Below, one piece after another: positions 19,844 through 29,739 of a stretch of DNA of 64,000 nucleotides. Position 1 is the stretch's first letter; the number at the start of each line of letters is the position of its first letter. The notes beneath the pieces are model-generated. The model was not told the DNA's origin, did not search any database, and worked only from the letters and a program-made list of their open reading frames with translations. Origin of the DNA: Shewanella mangrovi (lineage in GTDB: Bacteria; Pseudomonadota; Gammaproteobacteria; Enterobacterales; Shewanellaceae); assembly GCF_000753795.1 (NCBI RefSeq), contig NZ_JPEO01000014.1, forward strand, positions 1 to 64,000, read 5' to 3'. The translations under genes were made by a program, and so were the position numbers.

Positions 19844-22390
19844 TTAATGGAGAAATTTTTGTACCAAGTCCACTGCGCTCATCGGCTTACCAAACAAAAA
19901 GCCCTGAAAACGGCGACAGCCATGCTTAAGTAGAAACTGCAATTGCGCTTGTGTTTCGACGCCTTCTGCAATGGCTTCGATATTGAGCGAATCACAAATG
20001 GCGAGAATCGCTTGTACAATCGCCGCATCACTCTCGTCTTCCGTAATATCCTGCACGAAGGAGCGATCAATTTTCAGTTGATCGACTGGCAGCTGTTTGA
20101 GGTAGGAAAGTGAGGAATAACCAGTTCCAAAATCATCCAAAGAGAAACGAATGCCCGCCGCCTTTAAGCGTAAAATCTTCTCTCTCGCGGCATTGATATC
20201 CTGCAAAATGGCGCTTTCGGTCAGTTCAATTTTCAACCGTGTTGGATCTGCTCCAGTCAGAGATAACGTCATCAGCAGTTCGGAGACAAAATTGACATGG
20301 GTGAATTGACGCGCGCTGACGTTCACCGCCACTTGAATATCGAGGAACATATTATTTTGCTGCCATTTCACCAGTTGTTGGCAGGCGGCTTTAATCACCC
20401 AAGAGCCAATCACCTCAATTAATCCTGACTCTTCCGCTATCGGGATAAAGTCGCCAGGGGGCACCATTTCACCGTCGTCTTTAATCCAACGGATCAAAGC
20501 TTCGGTGCCAATCAATTGGCCGGTAGCATCCATTTGCGGCTGATAATAAAGGACAAACTGCTGTAATGCGTCGGCGCGTTTTAAGGCGTTTTCGATTACC
20601 GTGCGCTGGGCAATTTCTTGTTGAATACTGCTATCAAACACTTTGATCACATCACGTCCAGCGTCTTTGGCCTTATAGAGCGCCATGTCGACATGGGTCA
20701 TTAACGTATCGATAGAATCTTTAGCACCATGAAATAACGCGATCCCCATACTGACGGTACAGGTATAGTCTGTGAGTTCATTTGCGAGCCGATAAGGCAA
20801 CAGAATCTTGTGTTTCAACGAGCGCGCAATATCCAGCGCCTCCTGCTCTGCGCGTTTACGGTCGGTCCCTAAATTATTCATTAACACAATAAATTCATCA
20901 CCGCCGAGACGCGCCACCGTATGCGAAGAGGCAATGGTGGTCTTCATCCGCCGTGCCACTTCAATGAGCAACAGATCGCCCATGCCATGACCGCAGGTAT
21001 CGTTAAGCGCTTTGAAATTATCCAAGTCAGCCATCAAGATCGCACCATACTGACCCGTTGCCTGACTATTTTGTAATTCGGCACGGAACTGTTCCAGCAA
21101 CATACGGCGATTGGGCAACTCAGTTAGCGGGTCATAAAATGCGAGATGGCGGATCTGCTCTTCGGCCTGCTTACGCTCAGTGACATCACGGACTACCGCT
21201 ACATACACAGATTGGTATTTCATCATCCAACTGTTGATCGATAGCTCTAAGCGAATTTCATTGCCATCTTTGCGCAAACCGGGTAACTCAATAATTTTTC
21301 CTAGAAACGGGATCTCATTACCGCTAAGCACACGCTCCATGCCCATATGGTGCTTGTTGCGATCTTGATAGGGCACTAGCACCGAAATTGACTGATGCAG
21401 CATTTCCGCTTCGCTATAACCAAAAATCTTCTCCGCTCCGCGATTCCAGAAGGTAATTTTGCCCTTCTGATCAGTTTGAATAACGCCTTCTTGTGCGGTT
21501 TGCACCAGCGTGCGATAACGCACCTCACTCTCTTTTAATGCAGAGTCTTTTGCGGAAAGGTGAGTCACCATGTCGTTAAAGGCAGAGCCGATATCGTTAA
21601 ATTCTCCGGGGAGTTTTTCGACCGGTAAGGTACTCGTGCTGATCCCCATGCGGGTATGGCGAATAGCATCGCTTAACACTGTAATCGGCTGCAGTACATT
21701 ACGGCGGATCAGCACCAGAATGATGATGACCAACAGCACTCCAGATCCCAACATCCACCAGAACTGAATGCCAAACATATGCCGAATGCGCCGCTCAACG
21801 ATTGTTCCCGGCAGCTTGATACTGACAATGCCACGTAAATCGCCCACTTTATAATCATACGCAGTATCGTAATTATCGCGGATTGTCGCCGGCGCAGAGG
21901 CTTGGCTACCATGACAGGTCAGGCAATAAGGTTCGACCCAAATTGGGCGAGCATAGAGGTAAAAGCGTTTACCGCTGCGATCATCGAACGGAACAAATTG
22001 AATCTCGGCTTTCGGATTTTTGCGAAAAAAGTCGATAGCCTGTTGTTCGATACCATCAGCACTGTGTTCCGGATTGCGTGGTACGTCGGACACGTTATTG
22101 AAGGAAAAACCTGAATCGTTCCAATTGGCAATATCGCGCGAGATTTTGCCTAGGGCATGAGCGGGTAAAAAGCCGAGGGTATGTTCGTTGAGCGGCAAAC
22201 CACTGTCTAAAAACTGATGCTGGTATATACGACGAGTCGCCATCAGCACCGAACGCACTCTGTCAGCTGAATCAAGCAGTTCTTGTTCAGTTTCCTGCTT
22301 GATGTTGTGATACATCAGAAATTGTACCAACCCAAATCCAGCGAGAAATACGAAAAGTACGGCAATCAGAAACTTGGTACTGAGAGACAT
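19844..22390 (-). CDS. Heme-binding sensor with HAMP, PAS, GGDEF and EAL domains
   Basis: The ATG at 22388-22390 (AAGGAAG ribosome site) gives 848 residues; a longer frame starting 17 codons earlier adds no membrane segment. Order: transmembrane helix (7-26); periplasmic DUF3365/Tll0287-like domain (about 27-208) with a c-type heme motif CLTCH at 156-160; second helix (about 211-229); HAMP (about 230-285); PAS (about 300-410); GGDEF (about 430-590) with intact GGDEF; EAL (about 600-848) with GTEALIRW and DDFGTGYSS. Both the cyclase and phosphodiesterase motifs look complete, so it could make or break c-di-GMP. The periplasmic heme suggests sensing of redox state, a gas or a small ligand. It is monocistronic. 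Confidence 0.92.
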   Translation of the reverse strand: MSLSTKFLIAVLFVFLAGFGLVQFLMYHNIKQETEQELLDSADRVRSVLMATRRIYQHQFLDSGLPLNEHTLGFLPAHALGKISRDIANWNDSGFSFNNVSDVPRNPEHSADGIEQQAIDFFRKNPKAEIQFVPFDDRSGKRFYLYARPIWVEPYCLTCHGSQASAPATIRDNYDTAYDYKVGDLRGIVSIKLPGTIVERRIRHMFGIQFWWMLGSGVLLVIIILVLIRRNVLQPITVLSDAIRHTRMGISTSTLPVEKLPGEFNDIGSAFNDMVTHLSAKDSALKESEVRYRTLVQTAQEGVIQTDQKGKITFWNRGAEKIFGYSEAEMLHQSISVLVPYQDRNKHHMGMERVLSGNEIPFLGKIIELPGLRKDGNEIRLELSINSWMMKYQSVYVAVVRDVTERKQAEEQIRHLAFYDPLTELPNRRMLLEQFRAELQNSQATGQYGAILMADLDNFKALNDTCGHGMGDLLLIEVARRMKTTIASSHTVARLGGDEFIVLMNNLGTDRKRAEQEALDIARSLKHKILLPYRLANELTDYTCTVSMGIALFHGAKDSIDTLMTHVDMALYKAKDAGRDVIKVFDSSIQQEIAQRTVIENALKRADALQQFVLYYQPQMDATGQLIGTEALIRWIKDDGEMVPPGDFIPIAEESGLIEVIGSWVIKAACQQLVKWQQNNMFLDIQVAVNVSARQFTHVNFVSELLMTLSLTGADPTRLKIELTESAILQDINAAREKILRLKAAGIRFSLDDFGTGYSSLSYLKQLPVDQLKIDRSFVQDITEDESDAAIVQAILAICDSLNIEAIAEGVETQAQLQFLLKHGCRRFQGFLFGKPMSAVDLVQKFLH

Positions 22391-22770
22391 GCGGGCTTCC
22401 TTGTCAACCACATCTGCGCTGAGTATCGAGCAAGAATTCAATGATAAAACAACGACACACGGGTTAATCTTGGCGTCGTCACCATCGCTATATAGTAACC
22501 GTTACAGTTTGGTTTTGTGGTTTTTTTACGCGATTTTGTGTGAGATAACATCAATATTAGTAAAGTTAACGATGCGCAGGTTCGCGCATCTCCTATCTTA
22601 GCCAAGACTGAAAAACGTCTGTATTCTAGTGAGTTAATCAAAATTTCACTCCTGGAAATAAATACACAGAATCTAATAACCAAATCGAATATAGAAGAAC
22701 AAAGATTCACTTCTCATCATCGCCAAGGGCATTATGCTTAGTTAGGTAAAATTCAAGGAGCTATTGAGCT
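22391..22770. other. Divergent intergenic region, sensor gene / cysK
   Basis: About 380 bp, AT-rich, lie between the GGDEF/EAL gene and cysK and should contain both promoters. Short frames on both strands were judged to be chance. I could not identify a CysB site or a leader RNA with confidence. Confidence 0.45.
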
Positions 22771-23739
22771 ATGAGCAAAATCTTCGAAGACAATTCCTAT
22801 ACCATTGGAAACACTCCACTGGTGCGTTTGAATCGTGTTAGCAACGGCAATGTGCTAGCCAAAGTTGAATCCCGTAACCCAAGCTTCAGCGTGAAATGCC
22901 GTATTGGTGCCAACATGATTTGGGACGCTGAGAAGAAAGGCCTGCTCACTAAAGACAAGGAACTGATTGAGCCAACTTCTGGCAATACCGGTATCGCGCT
23001 TGCCTATGTAGCAGCAGCCCGCGGTTACAAGTTAACCCTGACCATGCCTAACACCATGAGCCTTGAGCGTCGTAAGTTGTTAAAAGCACTCGGCGCTAAC
23101 TTGGTTCTGACCGAAGGTGCCAAAGGGATGAAAGGTGCGATCGAAAAAGCGGAAGAACTTCGCCAAGCCGATCCAGAAAAAAATATCATTTTGCAGCAGT
23201 TTTCTAACCCAGCTAACCCAGAAATCCACGAAAAGACCACAGGTCCTGAAATCTGGGACGCAACCGATGGTAACGTAGACGTAATTGTTGCGGGTGTAGG
23301 TACTGGCGGTACGATTACAGGTATCAGTCGCTATATTAAGCAAACCCAAGGTAAAGCGATTACCTCTGTAGCGGTAGAACCAGCTGAATCACCAGTGATT
23401 GCGCAAACCCTAGCCGGTCAACCCGTGCAACCGGGGCCACACAAAATCCAAGGTATTGGCGCTGGTTTCATTCCTGGCAACTTAGATTTGGAACTGATTG
23501 ACCGTGTTGAGCCTGTCACCAGCGACGATGCCATTGCGATGGCGCATCGTTTGATGAAAGAAGAAGGTATTTTAGTGGGTATCTCTTCTGGTGCAGCGGT
23601 TGTTGCCGCCAATCGCATTGCTGAACTGCCTGAGTTTGCTGGTAAGCAAATTGTGGTTATTCTGCCATCTGCAGCTGAGCGTTATCTGACATCACCACTG
23701 TTTGTTGGCCAATTCGGCGACACCGAAAACGTGCAGTAA
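22771..23739 (+). CDS. cysK: Cysteine synthase A (O-acetylserine sulfhydrylase)
   Basis: The 322-residue PLP enzyme makes L-cysteine from O-acetylserine and sulfide. The PLP lysine is Lys42 ([10 protein letters not shown]), the substrate loop is TSGNTGIA (about 69-76) and the PLP phosphate loop is GTGGTITG (about 175-182). Length and C-terminus match CysK rather than the shorter CysM. The ATG has an AAGGAG ribosome site. A strong terminator follows. Proximity to cysZ suggests shared sulfur control. Confidence 0.97.
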   Translation: MSKIFEDNSYTIGNTPLVRLNRVSNGNVLAKVESRNPSFSVKCRIGANMIWDAEKKGLLTKDKELIEPTSGNTGIALAYVAAARGYKLTLTMPNTMSLERRKLLKALGANLVLTEGAKGMKGAIEKAEELRQADPEKNIILQQFSNPANPEIHEKTTGPEIWDATDGNVDVIVAGVGTGGTITGISRYIKQTQGKAITSVAVEPAESPVIAQTLAGQPVQPGPHKIQGIGAGFIPGNLDLELIDRVEPVTSDDAIAMAHRLMKEEGILVGISSGAAVVAANRIAELPEFAGKQIVVILPSAAERYLTSPLFVGQFGDTENVQ

Positions 23740-23758
23740 TCGTCTCTGATACTTGCAG

Positions 23759-23785
23759 AAAGCCCGCTAAGTGCGGGCTTTTTTA
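23759..23785 (+). terminator. Rho-independent terminator of cysK
   Basis: The stem AAAGCCCGC / GCGGGCTTT with loop TAAGT is followed by T residues. Confidence 0.9.
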
Positions 23786-23809
23786 CGGCCAACTCTCTCA
23801 GAAAGTGGC

Positions 23810-24655
23810 TTACGATTTTCTTGCTAACAGTGTCGCAAATCGCAGCTTAATGCGGTTGCCATTTTCATCCAGCTTGTGCAATTCACCCACATTTTCGTTG
23901 TACTTAATGACATCCCAATCCGCGTAATAGTTGAGTAACTCATTCTCTTTAAAGCGGAATGGGAAACCTACGGTGCAGGGATAGTCTGCAGTATCCATGG
24001 CTGACACAATCAGATTCAAGCCGCCCGCCTTGGTGTGTTGTTGCATCTGCCTAATTAACTGCGGCACGGTGTTTTCCGGCAAAAACATCATCACAACAGT
24101 GGATAGGATGAAGTCATAATCATCCTCAATCAGCAAATCCGCCAAATCTTGTTCTGAGGCGTTGATGTGAGTAAGACCTTCTTCACCGATGATACGGTTC
24201 AGATTAGCAATGCTAAGACTATTGCGATCAAAGCCTTGTACTTCAAAACCATTAAGGTTGAGATACAGGCTGTTACGGCCATTTCCACAGCCGAGATCTA
24301 ACGCCTTGCCGCCATTCAGATAGGGCATTGCGGCAATCACTTCTGAATGCGTACGTGTCAGTTGATATTTGAAACCGTAGTAGTCTTCCGCACTGCACAG
24401 TAGTTCTACTTGAAGTTGTGCCGCATCATCAGATGTTAACGCCCCTAGCGCAGAGATTGCCGTTGGCTCCATTTTGGAATTCTTGTCTAACGCTTGTTGT
24501 TCACCCGCATTTAACAGCGCGACATGTCCGTCAATAACATGTAAGCATACCCAAGTATTTGCAGCAGAATGCGCTGTGGCCGCCAACATTTCGGCAGTGT
24601 CTGTATGATGCATAATGGGGCTAGTGTGATAGCTAATTAATGATGCTTGCGACAT
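23810..24655 (-). CDS. tehB: Tellurite resistance methyltransferase TehB
   Basis: The 281-residue protein has an N-terminal DUF1971/cupin-like region (about 1-80) fused to a TehB-type SAM-dependent methyltransferase (about 85-281). Motif I is [15 protein letters not shown] (about 117-131). TehB detoxifies tellurite, and possibly selenite, by SAM-dependent methylation. The two-domain form with the N-terminal extension is common in gammaproteobacteria. The ibpA gene lies about 80 bp upstream on the same strand; a short separate leader suggests its own promoter, although read-through from the heat-shock promoter is possible. Confidence 0.92.
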   Translation of the reverse strand: MSQASLISYHTSPIMHHTDTAEMLAATAHSAANTWVCLHVIDGHVALLNAGEQQALDKNSKMEPTAISALGALTSDDAAQLQVELLCSAEDYYGFKYQLTRTHSEVIAAMPYLNGGKALDLGCGNGRNSLYLNLNGFEVQGFDRNSLSIANLNRIIGEEGLTHINASEQDLADLLIEDDYDFILSTVVMMFLPENTVPQLIRQMQQHTKAGGLNLIVSAMDTADYPCTVGFPFRFKENELLNYYADWDVIKYNENVGELHKLDENGNRIKLRFATLLARKS

Positions 24656-24734
24656 AACATCCTCTAAAGAAACAACCCAGAAACGACAAAGCCAGTCACG
24701 AGGACTGGCTTAAGACTACGCGAATGAGGCTAGC

Positions 24735-25187
24735 TTATTCGCTTTGGCTTTCGGCTTCCAACACTTTACCTGAGCCAATAGTAATTTTGCGAGGTTTCAT
24801 CGCTTCGGGAATTTCCCGAACTAGATCAATATTGAGCAAACCATGCTCTAAATGAGCACCTGAAACCGTCACATAATCCGCCAATTGGAAGGTACGCTCA
24901 AAACCGCGCTCGGCGATGCCTTGATACAGGTATTGGCGTTCGGGTTGCTGCTCTGACTTAGTCCCTTTTACCAGCAGCTTTTCCCCTTCGCTGGTGATTT
25001 CCAATTCATCCATCGCAAAACCTGCGACGGCCATCGTAATACGGTATTGGTTGTCACCTAAAAGTTCGATGTTGTATGGGGGATAGCCTGCATTACCATT
25101 GTTGGCGGCAGCATGTTCTGCCAGACGAGCCAAACGATCAAAACCAATGGCACTGCGGTAAAGTGGAGTCAAATCATAATTACGCAT
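24735..25187 (-). CDS. ibpA: Small heat shock protein IbpA (Hsp20 family)
   Basis: The chosen ATG (25185-25187) gives 150 residues starting [19 protein letters not shown], almost the same opening as E. coli IbpA. The earlier in-frame ATG at 25193 is only one base from the AGGA ribosome site, whereas the chosen one is seven bases away. The alpha-crystallin domain covers about 35-128, with the VAGF and LLVKGTK strands and the [17 protein letters not shown] block visible. It holds unfolding proteins for refolding by DnaK/ClpB. A sigma-32 promoter and a ROSE-type hairpin lie upstream, so control is both transcriptional and translational. Confidence 0.96.
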   Translation of the reverse strand: MRNYDLTPLYRSAIGFDRLARLAEHAAANNGNAGYPPYNIELLGDNQYRITMAVAGFAMDELEITSEGEKLLVKGTKSEQQPERQYLYQGIAERGFERTFQLADYVTVSGAHLEHGLLNIDLVREIPEAMKPRKITIGSGKVLEAESQSE

Positions 25188-25191
25188 ATTC

Positions 25192-25210
25192 ATATCCTCG
25201 TAAGCAATAT
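25192..25210 (-). promoter_or_regulatory. ROSE-type RNA thermometer hairpin of ibpA
   Basis: On the minus strand AUAUUGCU pairs with AGGAUAU around a UACG loop, sequestering the AGGA ribosome site (25195-25198). Pairing A-U, U-A, A-U, U-A, U-G, then a bulged G, then C-G and U-A reproduces the conserved UUGCU/AGGA module of ROSE elements with its bulged G. It is the last hairpin of a roughly 117-nt leader. E. coli ibpA has a ROSE element of the same type. Confidence 0.82.
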
Positions 25211-25310
25211 GTCAATTTATGGGCCGAGTCATTCGCACCCAAATTTATAACGACCGCCCAAAGGCACGGTCTCTCGATTGTCGACAACGCCATTGCTGCC
25301 GACACTAACT

Positions 25311-25338
25311 AAATGGGGTGGCCAAACACATTTTCAAG
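25311..25338 (-). promoter_or_regulatory. Sigma-32 (RpoH) heat-shock promoter of ibpA
   Basis: On the minus strand the -35 CTTGAAA (25332-25338) and -10 CCCCATTT (25311-25318) match the RpoH consensus exactly, with a 13-bp spacer. Transcription should start near 25304. Confidence 0.93.
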
Positions 25339-25497
25339 GCACAATGTTTCGATTGGGCGTTTTTTGACCACACAGTTCTGTGTGATACTCAAACCTAATA
25401 GTTCTAAATAATCGAACTCAACAGCTCAATTTAGCGGCTTTTTGTTTGCTTAATTCGTTTATACACTATCCCCATTAGTAGATTGAAAGGTGGCGTT

Positions 25498-26508
25498 ATG
25501 GGATTACTACAAGCAGGCAAATGGGTGGATAAGTGGTACGACACAGCTAAAACCGATGGCAAGTTTGTCAGAGAAAACGCCCAATTCAGAAACTGGGTTA
25601 CCGCAGATGGCAGCGCTGGCGCAACTGGCAATGCGGGTTTTAAAGCGGAAGCCGACCGCTATCATCTCTATGTGTCGCTCGCCTGCCCTTGGGCGCATCG
25701 CACCTTGATTTTTCGTGAGTTAAAAGGCTTACAACACTTAATTCCGGTCACTGTGGTCGAGCCGCATATGCTGCAAAATGGTTGGGAGTTTGCAGGTGCA
25801 GGACAATCCGCCAATGCGCATCACATTGCAGGCGCTGATGCAGATCCTCTGTTCCAAAAAGATTTTCTGTACCAGCTTTATCTTGAAGCCGACCATAATT
25901 ACAGTGGCCGTGTAACGGTGCCTGTGCTTTGGGACAAACAACAGCAGACAATCGTCAGTAATGAGTCTGCCGATATTATTCGTATGTTTAATTCGGCCTT
26001 TAATGACTTAACTGGTAATACTGTCGATTATTATCCGGCGCACTTACAGGCTGAAATTGAACGGTGGAACACCTTGATATATCCCAATATCAATAATGGC
26101 GTTTACCGGGCCGGATTTGCCACGCAGCAAGCCGCTTATGAGCAAGCATTTGACGACGTATTTGCCACGCTGGACACGCTTGAACAGCACCTCAGTAACC
26201 AGCGTTACTTAGCCAAAGAGCAAATTACCGAAGCAGACTGGCGTCTATTTACCACCTTGATCCGTTTTGATGCGGTATATTTTGGCCACTTTAAAACCAA
26301 CTTACGCCGTATTAGCGATTACCCTGCTATATCTGCATATGTGCGCGAGCTGTATCAGCAGCCGGGGATTGCAGGCACAGTGAATATTGAGCACATCAAG
26401 CAACACTACTATTACAGCCACGATAGTATAAACCCGACGCGTGTAGTACCTAAGGGGCCAGCATTAGCTTTTGATGCGCCACATCAGCGTGAACGAGTAA
26501 GCAAATAG
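25498..26508 (+). CDS. yqjG: Glutathionyl-hydroquinone reductase (YqjG/Xi-class GST)
   Basis: The 336-residue cytoplasmic enzyme has the Xi-class active site Cys63-Pro-Trp-Ala-His, in a glutathione-transferase fold with an N-terminal thioredoxin-like half and an all-alpha C-terminal half (about 190-310). It reduces glutathionyl-hydroquinones using glutathione. The ATG at 25498 is preceded by AAAGGTGG; an in-frame TTG five codons earlier overlaps that ribosome site and was rejected. Monocistronic. Confidence 0.93.
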   Translation: MGLLQAGKWVDKWYDTAKTDGKFVRENAQFRNWVTADGSAGATGNAGFKAEADRYHLYVSLACPWAHRTLIFRELKGLQHLIPVTVVEPHMLQNGWEFAGAGQSANAHHIAGADADPLFQKDFLYQLYLEADHNYSGRVTVPVLWDKQQQTIVSNESADIIRMFNSAFNDLTGNTVDYYPAHLQAEIERWNTLIYPNINNGVYRAGFATQQAAYEQAFDDVFATLDTLEQHLSNQRYLAKEQITEADWRLFTTLIRFDAVYFGHFKTNLRRISDYPAISAYVRELYQQPGIAGTVNIEHIKQHYYYSHDSINPTRVVPKGPALAFDAPHQRERVSK

Positions 26509-26511
26509 CGA

Positions 26512-26745
26512 TTAACGCGCCTCTGCAGCAATTCCGTAAAAATCGGCAATTTGCTGCAGTTGTTCTGCGTTATCTAACGGCAGTTGCCAACTCACGGCTC
26601 CTACATTGGCCACCAGCAAATTAACAGATGCGATCAAGCGTAAGTCGTCGAGCAATACACTTAATATTGCACCGGATGGCATCAGCCTCACTTGCAACTC
26701 TTGCGGCGATAAAATCAATTTGGCGTGGTTTAAGGTCAACAACAT
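26512..26745 (-). CDS. DUF3389-like small protein
   Basis: The 77-residue protein has no signal peptide or membrane helix and is predicted to be mostly beta strands followed by a C-terminal helix. Its length and pattern (a beta-rich body and a VSWQLPLDNAEQLQQIA tail) resemble DUF3389 proteins of Shewanella and Vibrio. The family name is from memory and may be wrong. It lies convergent with yqjG, three bases from its stop. Confidence 0.6.
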   Translation of the reverse strand: MLLTLNHAKLILSPQELQVRLMPSGAILSVLLDDLRLIASVNLLVANVGAVSWQLPLDNAEQLQQIADFYGIAAEAR

Positions 26746-26781
26746 AATCGCTCTCTATCAACACATTAAGCATCAGTCACA

Positions 26782-26807
26782 AAAAAGCCCGTGACTACGG
26801 GCTTTTT
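26782..26807 (-). terminator. Rho-independent terminator of slyD
   Basis: The stem AAAAAGCCCGT / ACGGGCTTTTT with loop GACT lies behind the slyD stop and is T-rich on the minus strand. Confidence 0.88.
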
Positions 26808-26825
26808 GGATATTACACATCACAC

Positions 26826-27308
26826 TTAGTGATGATGACCACCATCACCGTGCGCATGACCATGCGACAGTTCTTCTTCGGTCGCGTCACGTACACCAGC
26901 AACCGTCAAATCAAAAGTCAGTTCACGACCCGCCAGTGGATGATTGGTATCCACCGTCACCATAAACTTGCCTACTTTTACCACGGTAACTTGGCGTTGA
27001 CCTTGATCAGTGTTGATCACTGCTACCATACCGGGCTTCCATACTTTGGCGCCCTGCAGGTGTTTTACCGATACACGCTGCTCAGAATCAGCCAAACGCT
27101 CACCGTAGGTTTCAGTCGCTGGCAAAGTCACGCTAAAACTATCGCCTTCAGCTTTGCCTTCAAGCGCCTTTTCAATACCGACCATCATATTATTATGGCC
27201 ATGCAGATAGGCAATTGGCGTTTGGCCTTCATTGCTTTCCAGCACTTCGCCTTGCTCATCACGCAAGGTGTAATTCAATTGCACAATTTTATCTTTTGCG
27301 ATTGTCAT
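26826..27308 (-). CDS. slyD: FKBP-type peptidyl-prolyl isomerase SlyD
   Basis: The 160-residue cytoplasmic protein has an FKBP domain interrupted by the IF chaperone insert (about 70-130) and ends in a histidine-rich tail (HGHAHGDGGHHH) that binds nickel. SlyD speeds proline isomerisation, chaperones folding and helps deliver nickel to hydrogenase. The tail is shorter than in E. coli SlyD (196 residues). The ATG has an AAGGA ribosome site. Confidence 0.95.
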   Translation of the reverse strand: MTIAKDKIVQLNYTLRDEQGEVLESNEGQTPIAYLHGHNNMMVGIEKALEGKAEGDSFSVTLPATETYGERLADSEQRVSVKHLQGAKVWKPGMVAVINTDQGQRQVTVVKVGKFMVTVDTNHPLAGRELTFDLTVAGVRDATEEELSHGHAHGDGGHHH

Positions 27309-27380
27309 GATGCGTCCTTAAAACCGCTTTTATCAAAGTGGCGGCAGCTTAACAAAAGCGCCAGCATGCCGCCAATATAA

Positions 27381-28253
27381 TTAGCTATTGCCACCGGGAA
27401 CGATAGAAAGATGCTCCAAGACATCTAGGACTTCGGTATTTTTCAATGCTAACTGGCACACTCCTGAGCTAATTTTATGTTCTTTTGAACAATCAACGCT
27501 CCAACTCCGCAACAGATATGCCGCCAAGGCAGCATTAGATTGCAACGACAACTGCCCGTCACTCATGCCGTAATCCAACGCTATTGCTTCAGGGTGAGAT
27601 AAACTCGGATGTGGGATCAATATTAAAGTCACAGGCGTCAGCCACGCTTTGTCCGCCGCAGGTTGCTCGTAAGCGGCAACGACTAACTGTTCCTTACGTA
27701 CTTGTTTAATACGCGTCACCACAAAATCGGTGAACAGCCCATGAGTGCGATCGTAAGCACGTACATGCCATCGCTGGCCATTGTTAATCAAACTATGCGG
27801 CACAATCTCACGCACGTTTTCACCAGATGAGGTGGAGACATAGCTAATCTGTAAAGCTGCACCTTGCTGTATAGCGCGCATTAACGCAGCGATAATATCT
27901 GGTTTAGGGTGGATCAGTTGTTGCGCGTCGATACAGACTTGGCTGGGCACCAATGGCTGCGACAGGCCATCACCAAAGCCGCGCGCTAAACCACTTAATA
28001 CCGCTTGAGGGTCATGCTCAAACAGCGCTTAAAACTGAAGCTGACGTTGATAGTGTCGAGTGGGATGCACCAGCTTCAAATTATCAGGCGCCAATTCGCG
28101 ATAAAGGCTCAGATCGCGCGTTGACGCAGCGAGACCGGTCGCGAACTTAGTAATCAAATCCTGACGACTTATTTGGCCAAAATATTGCAGACAAAAATCG
28201 ATAAAAGCGAGACGCTGCTTCTGCGCGTGATTAAGTTCATCCAGACGAGACAT
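27381..28253 (-). pseudogene. WYL-domain transcriptional regulator interrupted by an in-frame stop
   Basis: Two same-frame segments form one regulator. The N-terminal piece (28253 to 28032) encodes a winged-helix region containing RQDLITKFATGLAASTRDL. The C-terminal piece (to 27381) has the WYL domain (ISYVSTSSGENVREIVPHSL, RWHVRAYDR) and a WCX-like end. Between them is a single TAA at 28029-28031 followed by 25 readable codons (starting ALFEHDPQAVL) in the same frame, so one base change would restore about 290 residues. The layout resembles the BrxR/CapW group, regulators often found beside phage-defence genes, but no BREX or CBASS genes are visible here. A restart at GTG 27953 could give a WYL-only protein. 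Confidence 0.85.
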
Positions 28254-28328
28254 TAACGGGCTTTCCTAAGGTGTTAACAATAACGCAACCTTAACCAAAA
28301 GCCCGTTCTCTAGCAATCATTTTGATTA

Positions 28329-29543
28329 TCAAGAACCCGAAATACCTAATGCATTAAACGTAGCATCATCAGGAAATCCGTCTGGAATTAATCCCTTACT
28401 CGCCTGAAATGCACGTAAACTCTTGCGGGAATTACTCCCCAAAATACCATCAGGCTTACCCGCATCAAAACCTAATTCATTGAGCTTCTGTTGCAATACT
28501 TTAATTTGCTCTCGACTACGACGTTGCTGCTGCGGTGGCGCCTTTGCGAGCTTACCAGCACCAATAATGCGATCGGCCAGATGACCAACGCTAATGGCAT
28601 AGAAGTCTGAACGATTCCAGCGTTTGATCACCTCAAAATTATCGTAACCGATAAAAGCGGGTCCCTGATGTCCGGCGGGCAAAATTAAAGTTGCGCGCAT
28701 ATCAGCCACGGGCAATCTATGACCATTGGCCTCTTTCAAACCAAGATGTTGCCATTCTACCAGCGGCTTGCTTTGCCCAATCTGGGTGTAATCGAAACCA
28801 TCAGGCAGCAGGACTTCCCTCCCCCAACGTTGACTTCGTTGCCAACCGAGATGCTGCAGAAAGTTGGCGGCTGATGCGAGCGCATCTTCAGTACTGCTCC
28901 ATAGATCCGCTTTACCGTCGCCATCGGCATCGACCGCATAACTGGCGTAAGCACTGGGCATAAATTGCGTATGCCCCATTGCTCCAGCCCAAGAGCCTTG
29001 CATTTTTTCTGCGGGGAACTGGTATTTCTGGCTCAGCTGCAACGCTGTAATGAGCTCTTTGGTGAAAAACTTGCTGCGGCGATGATCGCAGGCCAGTGTC
29101 GCCAGCGAATCCAGCACCGGCATCTTGCCTTTATAGCCGCCGAAGTTGGTTTCCATCCCCCAAAATGCCAACAGATACTGCGCCGGAATACCATATTGCT
29201 TCGTCAGACTGTTAAGAAATTGTCGATGTTCTTCCAACAACTGACGCCCTTTATTGACCCGCCAATCGGTAACGCGCTGATCAAAATATCCGGCAAAGGT
29301 TGAGGTAAACTCCGGCTGACGCCGGTCGAGTTCAATTACACGCTTAACCACTTTGAGATTAGCGAGATGGGTTTTAATGGTGTCATCACTGACACCCTGC
29401 GATTTTGCTTGCTCGGCAAAAGACTGCAAACATTGTGGAAACTCATCCTGCACACGCTGAATTTCCTGAGCTACATCCACTGGTTGCGCCGCAAACGTAG
29501 GGGCCGCTATGACGGCGAGCACCCAAGAGATCTTCTTTAACAC
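28329..29543 (-). CDS. Lytic murein transglycosylase, MltB-like, with peptidoglycan-binding domain
   Basis: A GTG at 29541-29543 with a perfect AGGAGG site six bases upstream gives 404 residues beginning with a signal peptide (LKKISWVLAVIAAPTFA, cut before AQ). A longer frame puts 14 polar residues before the signal peptide and was rejected. The catalytic domain (about 25-310) belongs to the SLT_2/MltB group, with Glu131 in GMETNFGG as the likely acid. A peptidoglycan-binding type 1 domain occupies the C-terminus (about 340-400). It cleaves glycan strands to 1,6-anhydro products in the periplasm. There is no lipobox, so it is probably soluble. Confidence 0.92.
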   Translation of the reverse strand: MLKKISWVLAVIAAPTFAAQPVDVAQEIQRVQDEFPQCLQSFAEQAKSQGVSDDTIKTHLANLKVVKRVIELDRRQPEFTSTFAGYFDQRVTDWRVNKGRQLLEEHRQFLNSLTKQYGIPAQYLLAFWGMETNFGGYKGKMPVLDSLATLACDHRRSKFFTKELITALQLSQKYQFPAEKMQGSWAGAMGHTQFMPSAYASYAVDADGDGKADLWSSTEDALASAANFLQHLGWQRSQRWGREVLLPDGFDYTQIGQSKPLVEWQHLGLKEANGHRLPVADMRATLILPAGHQGPAFIGYDNFEVIKRWNRSDFYAISVGHLADRIIGAGKLAKAPPQQQRRSREQIKVLQQKLNELGFDAGKPDGILGSNSRKSLRAFQASKGLIPDGFPDDATFNALGISGS

Positions 29544-29739
29544 CGACAGCCTCCTGTCATCGTTCAGTGTCATACTGGCGTCCATCCTATCATTGAGCTA
29601 AGAATTTTTAAGCGCAATTTCGATTTTCACCAAACAAACAGTGTTTTTTTGAGCAGATGGAGATTCTCGCCAACTATTGCTTGGTCGCCAGCCTGCTTAA
29701 CGTATAATGGCCGCAACTAGCTATTAAGGAAGCCAAACC

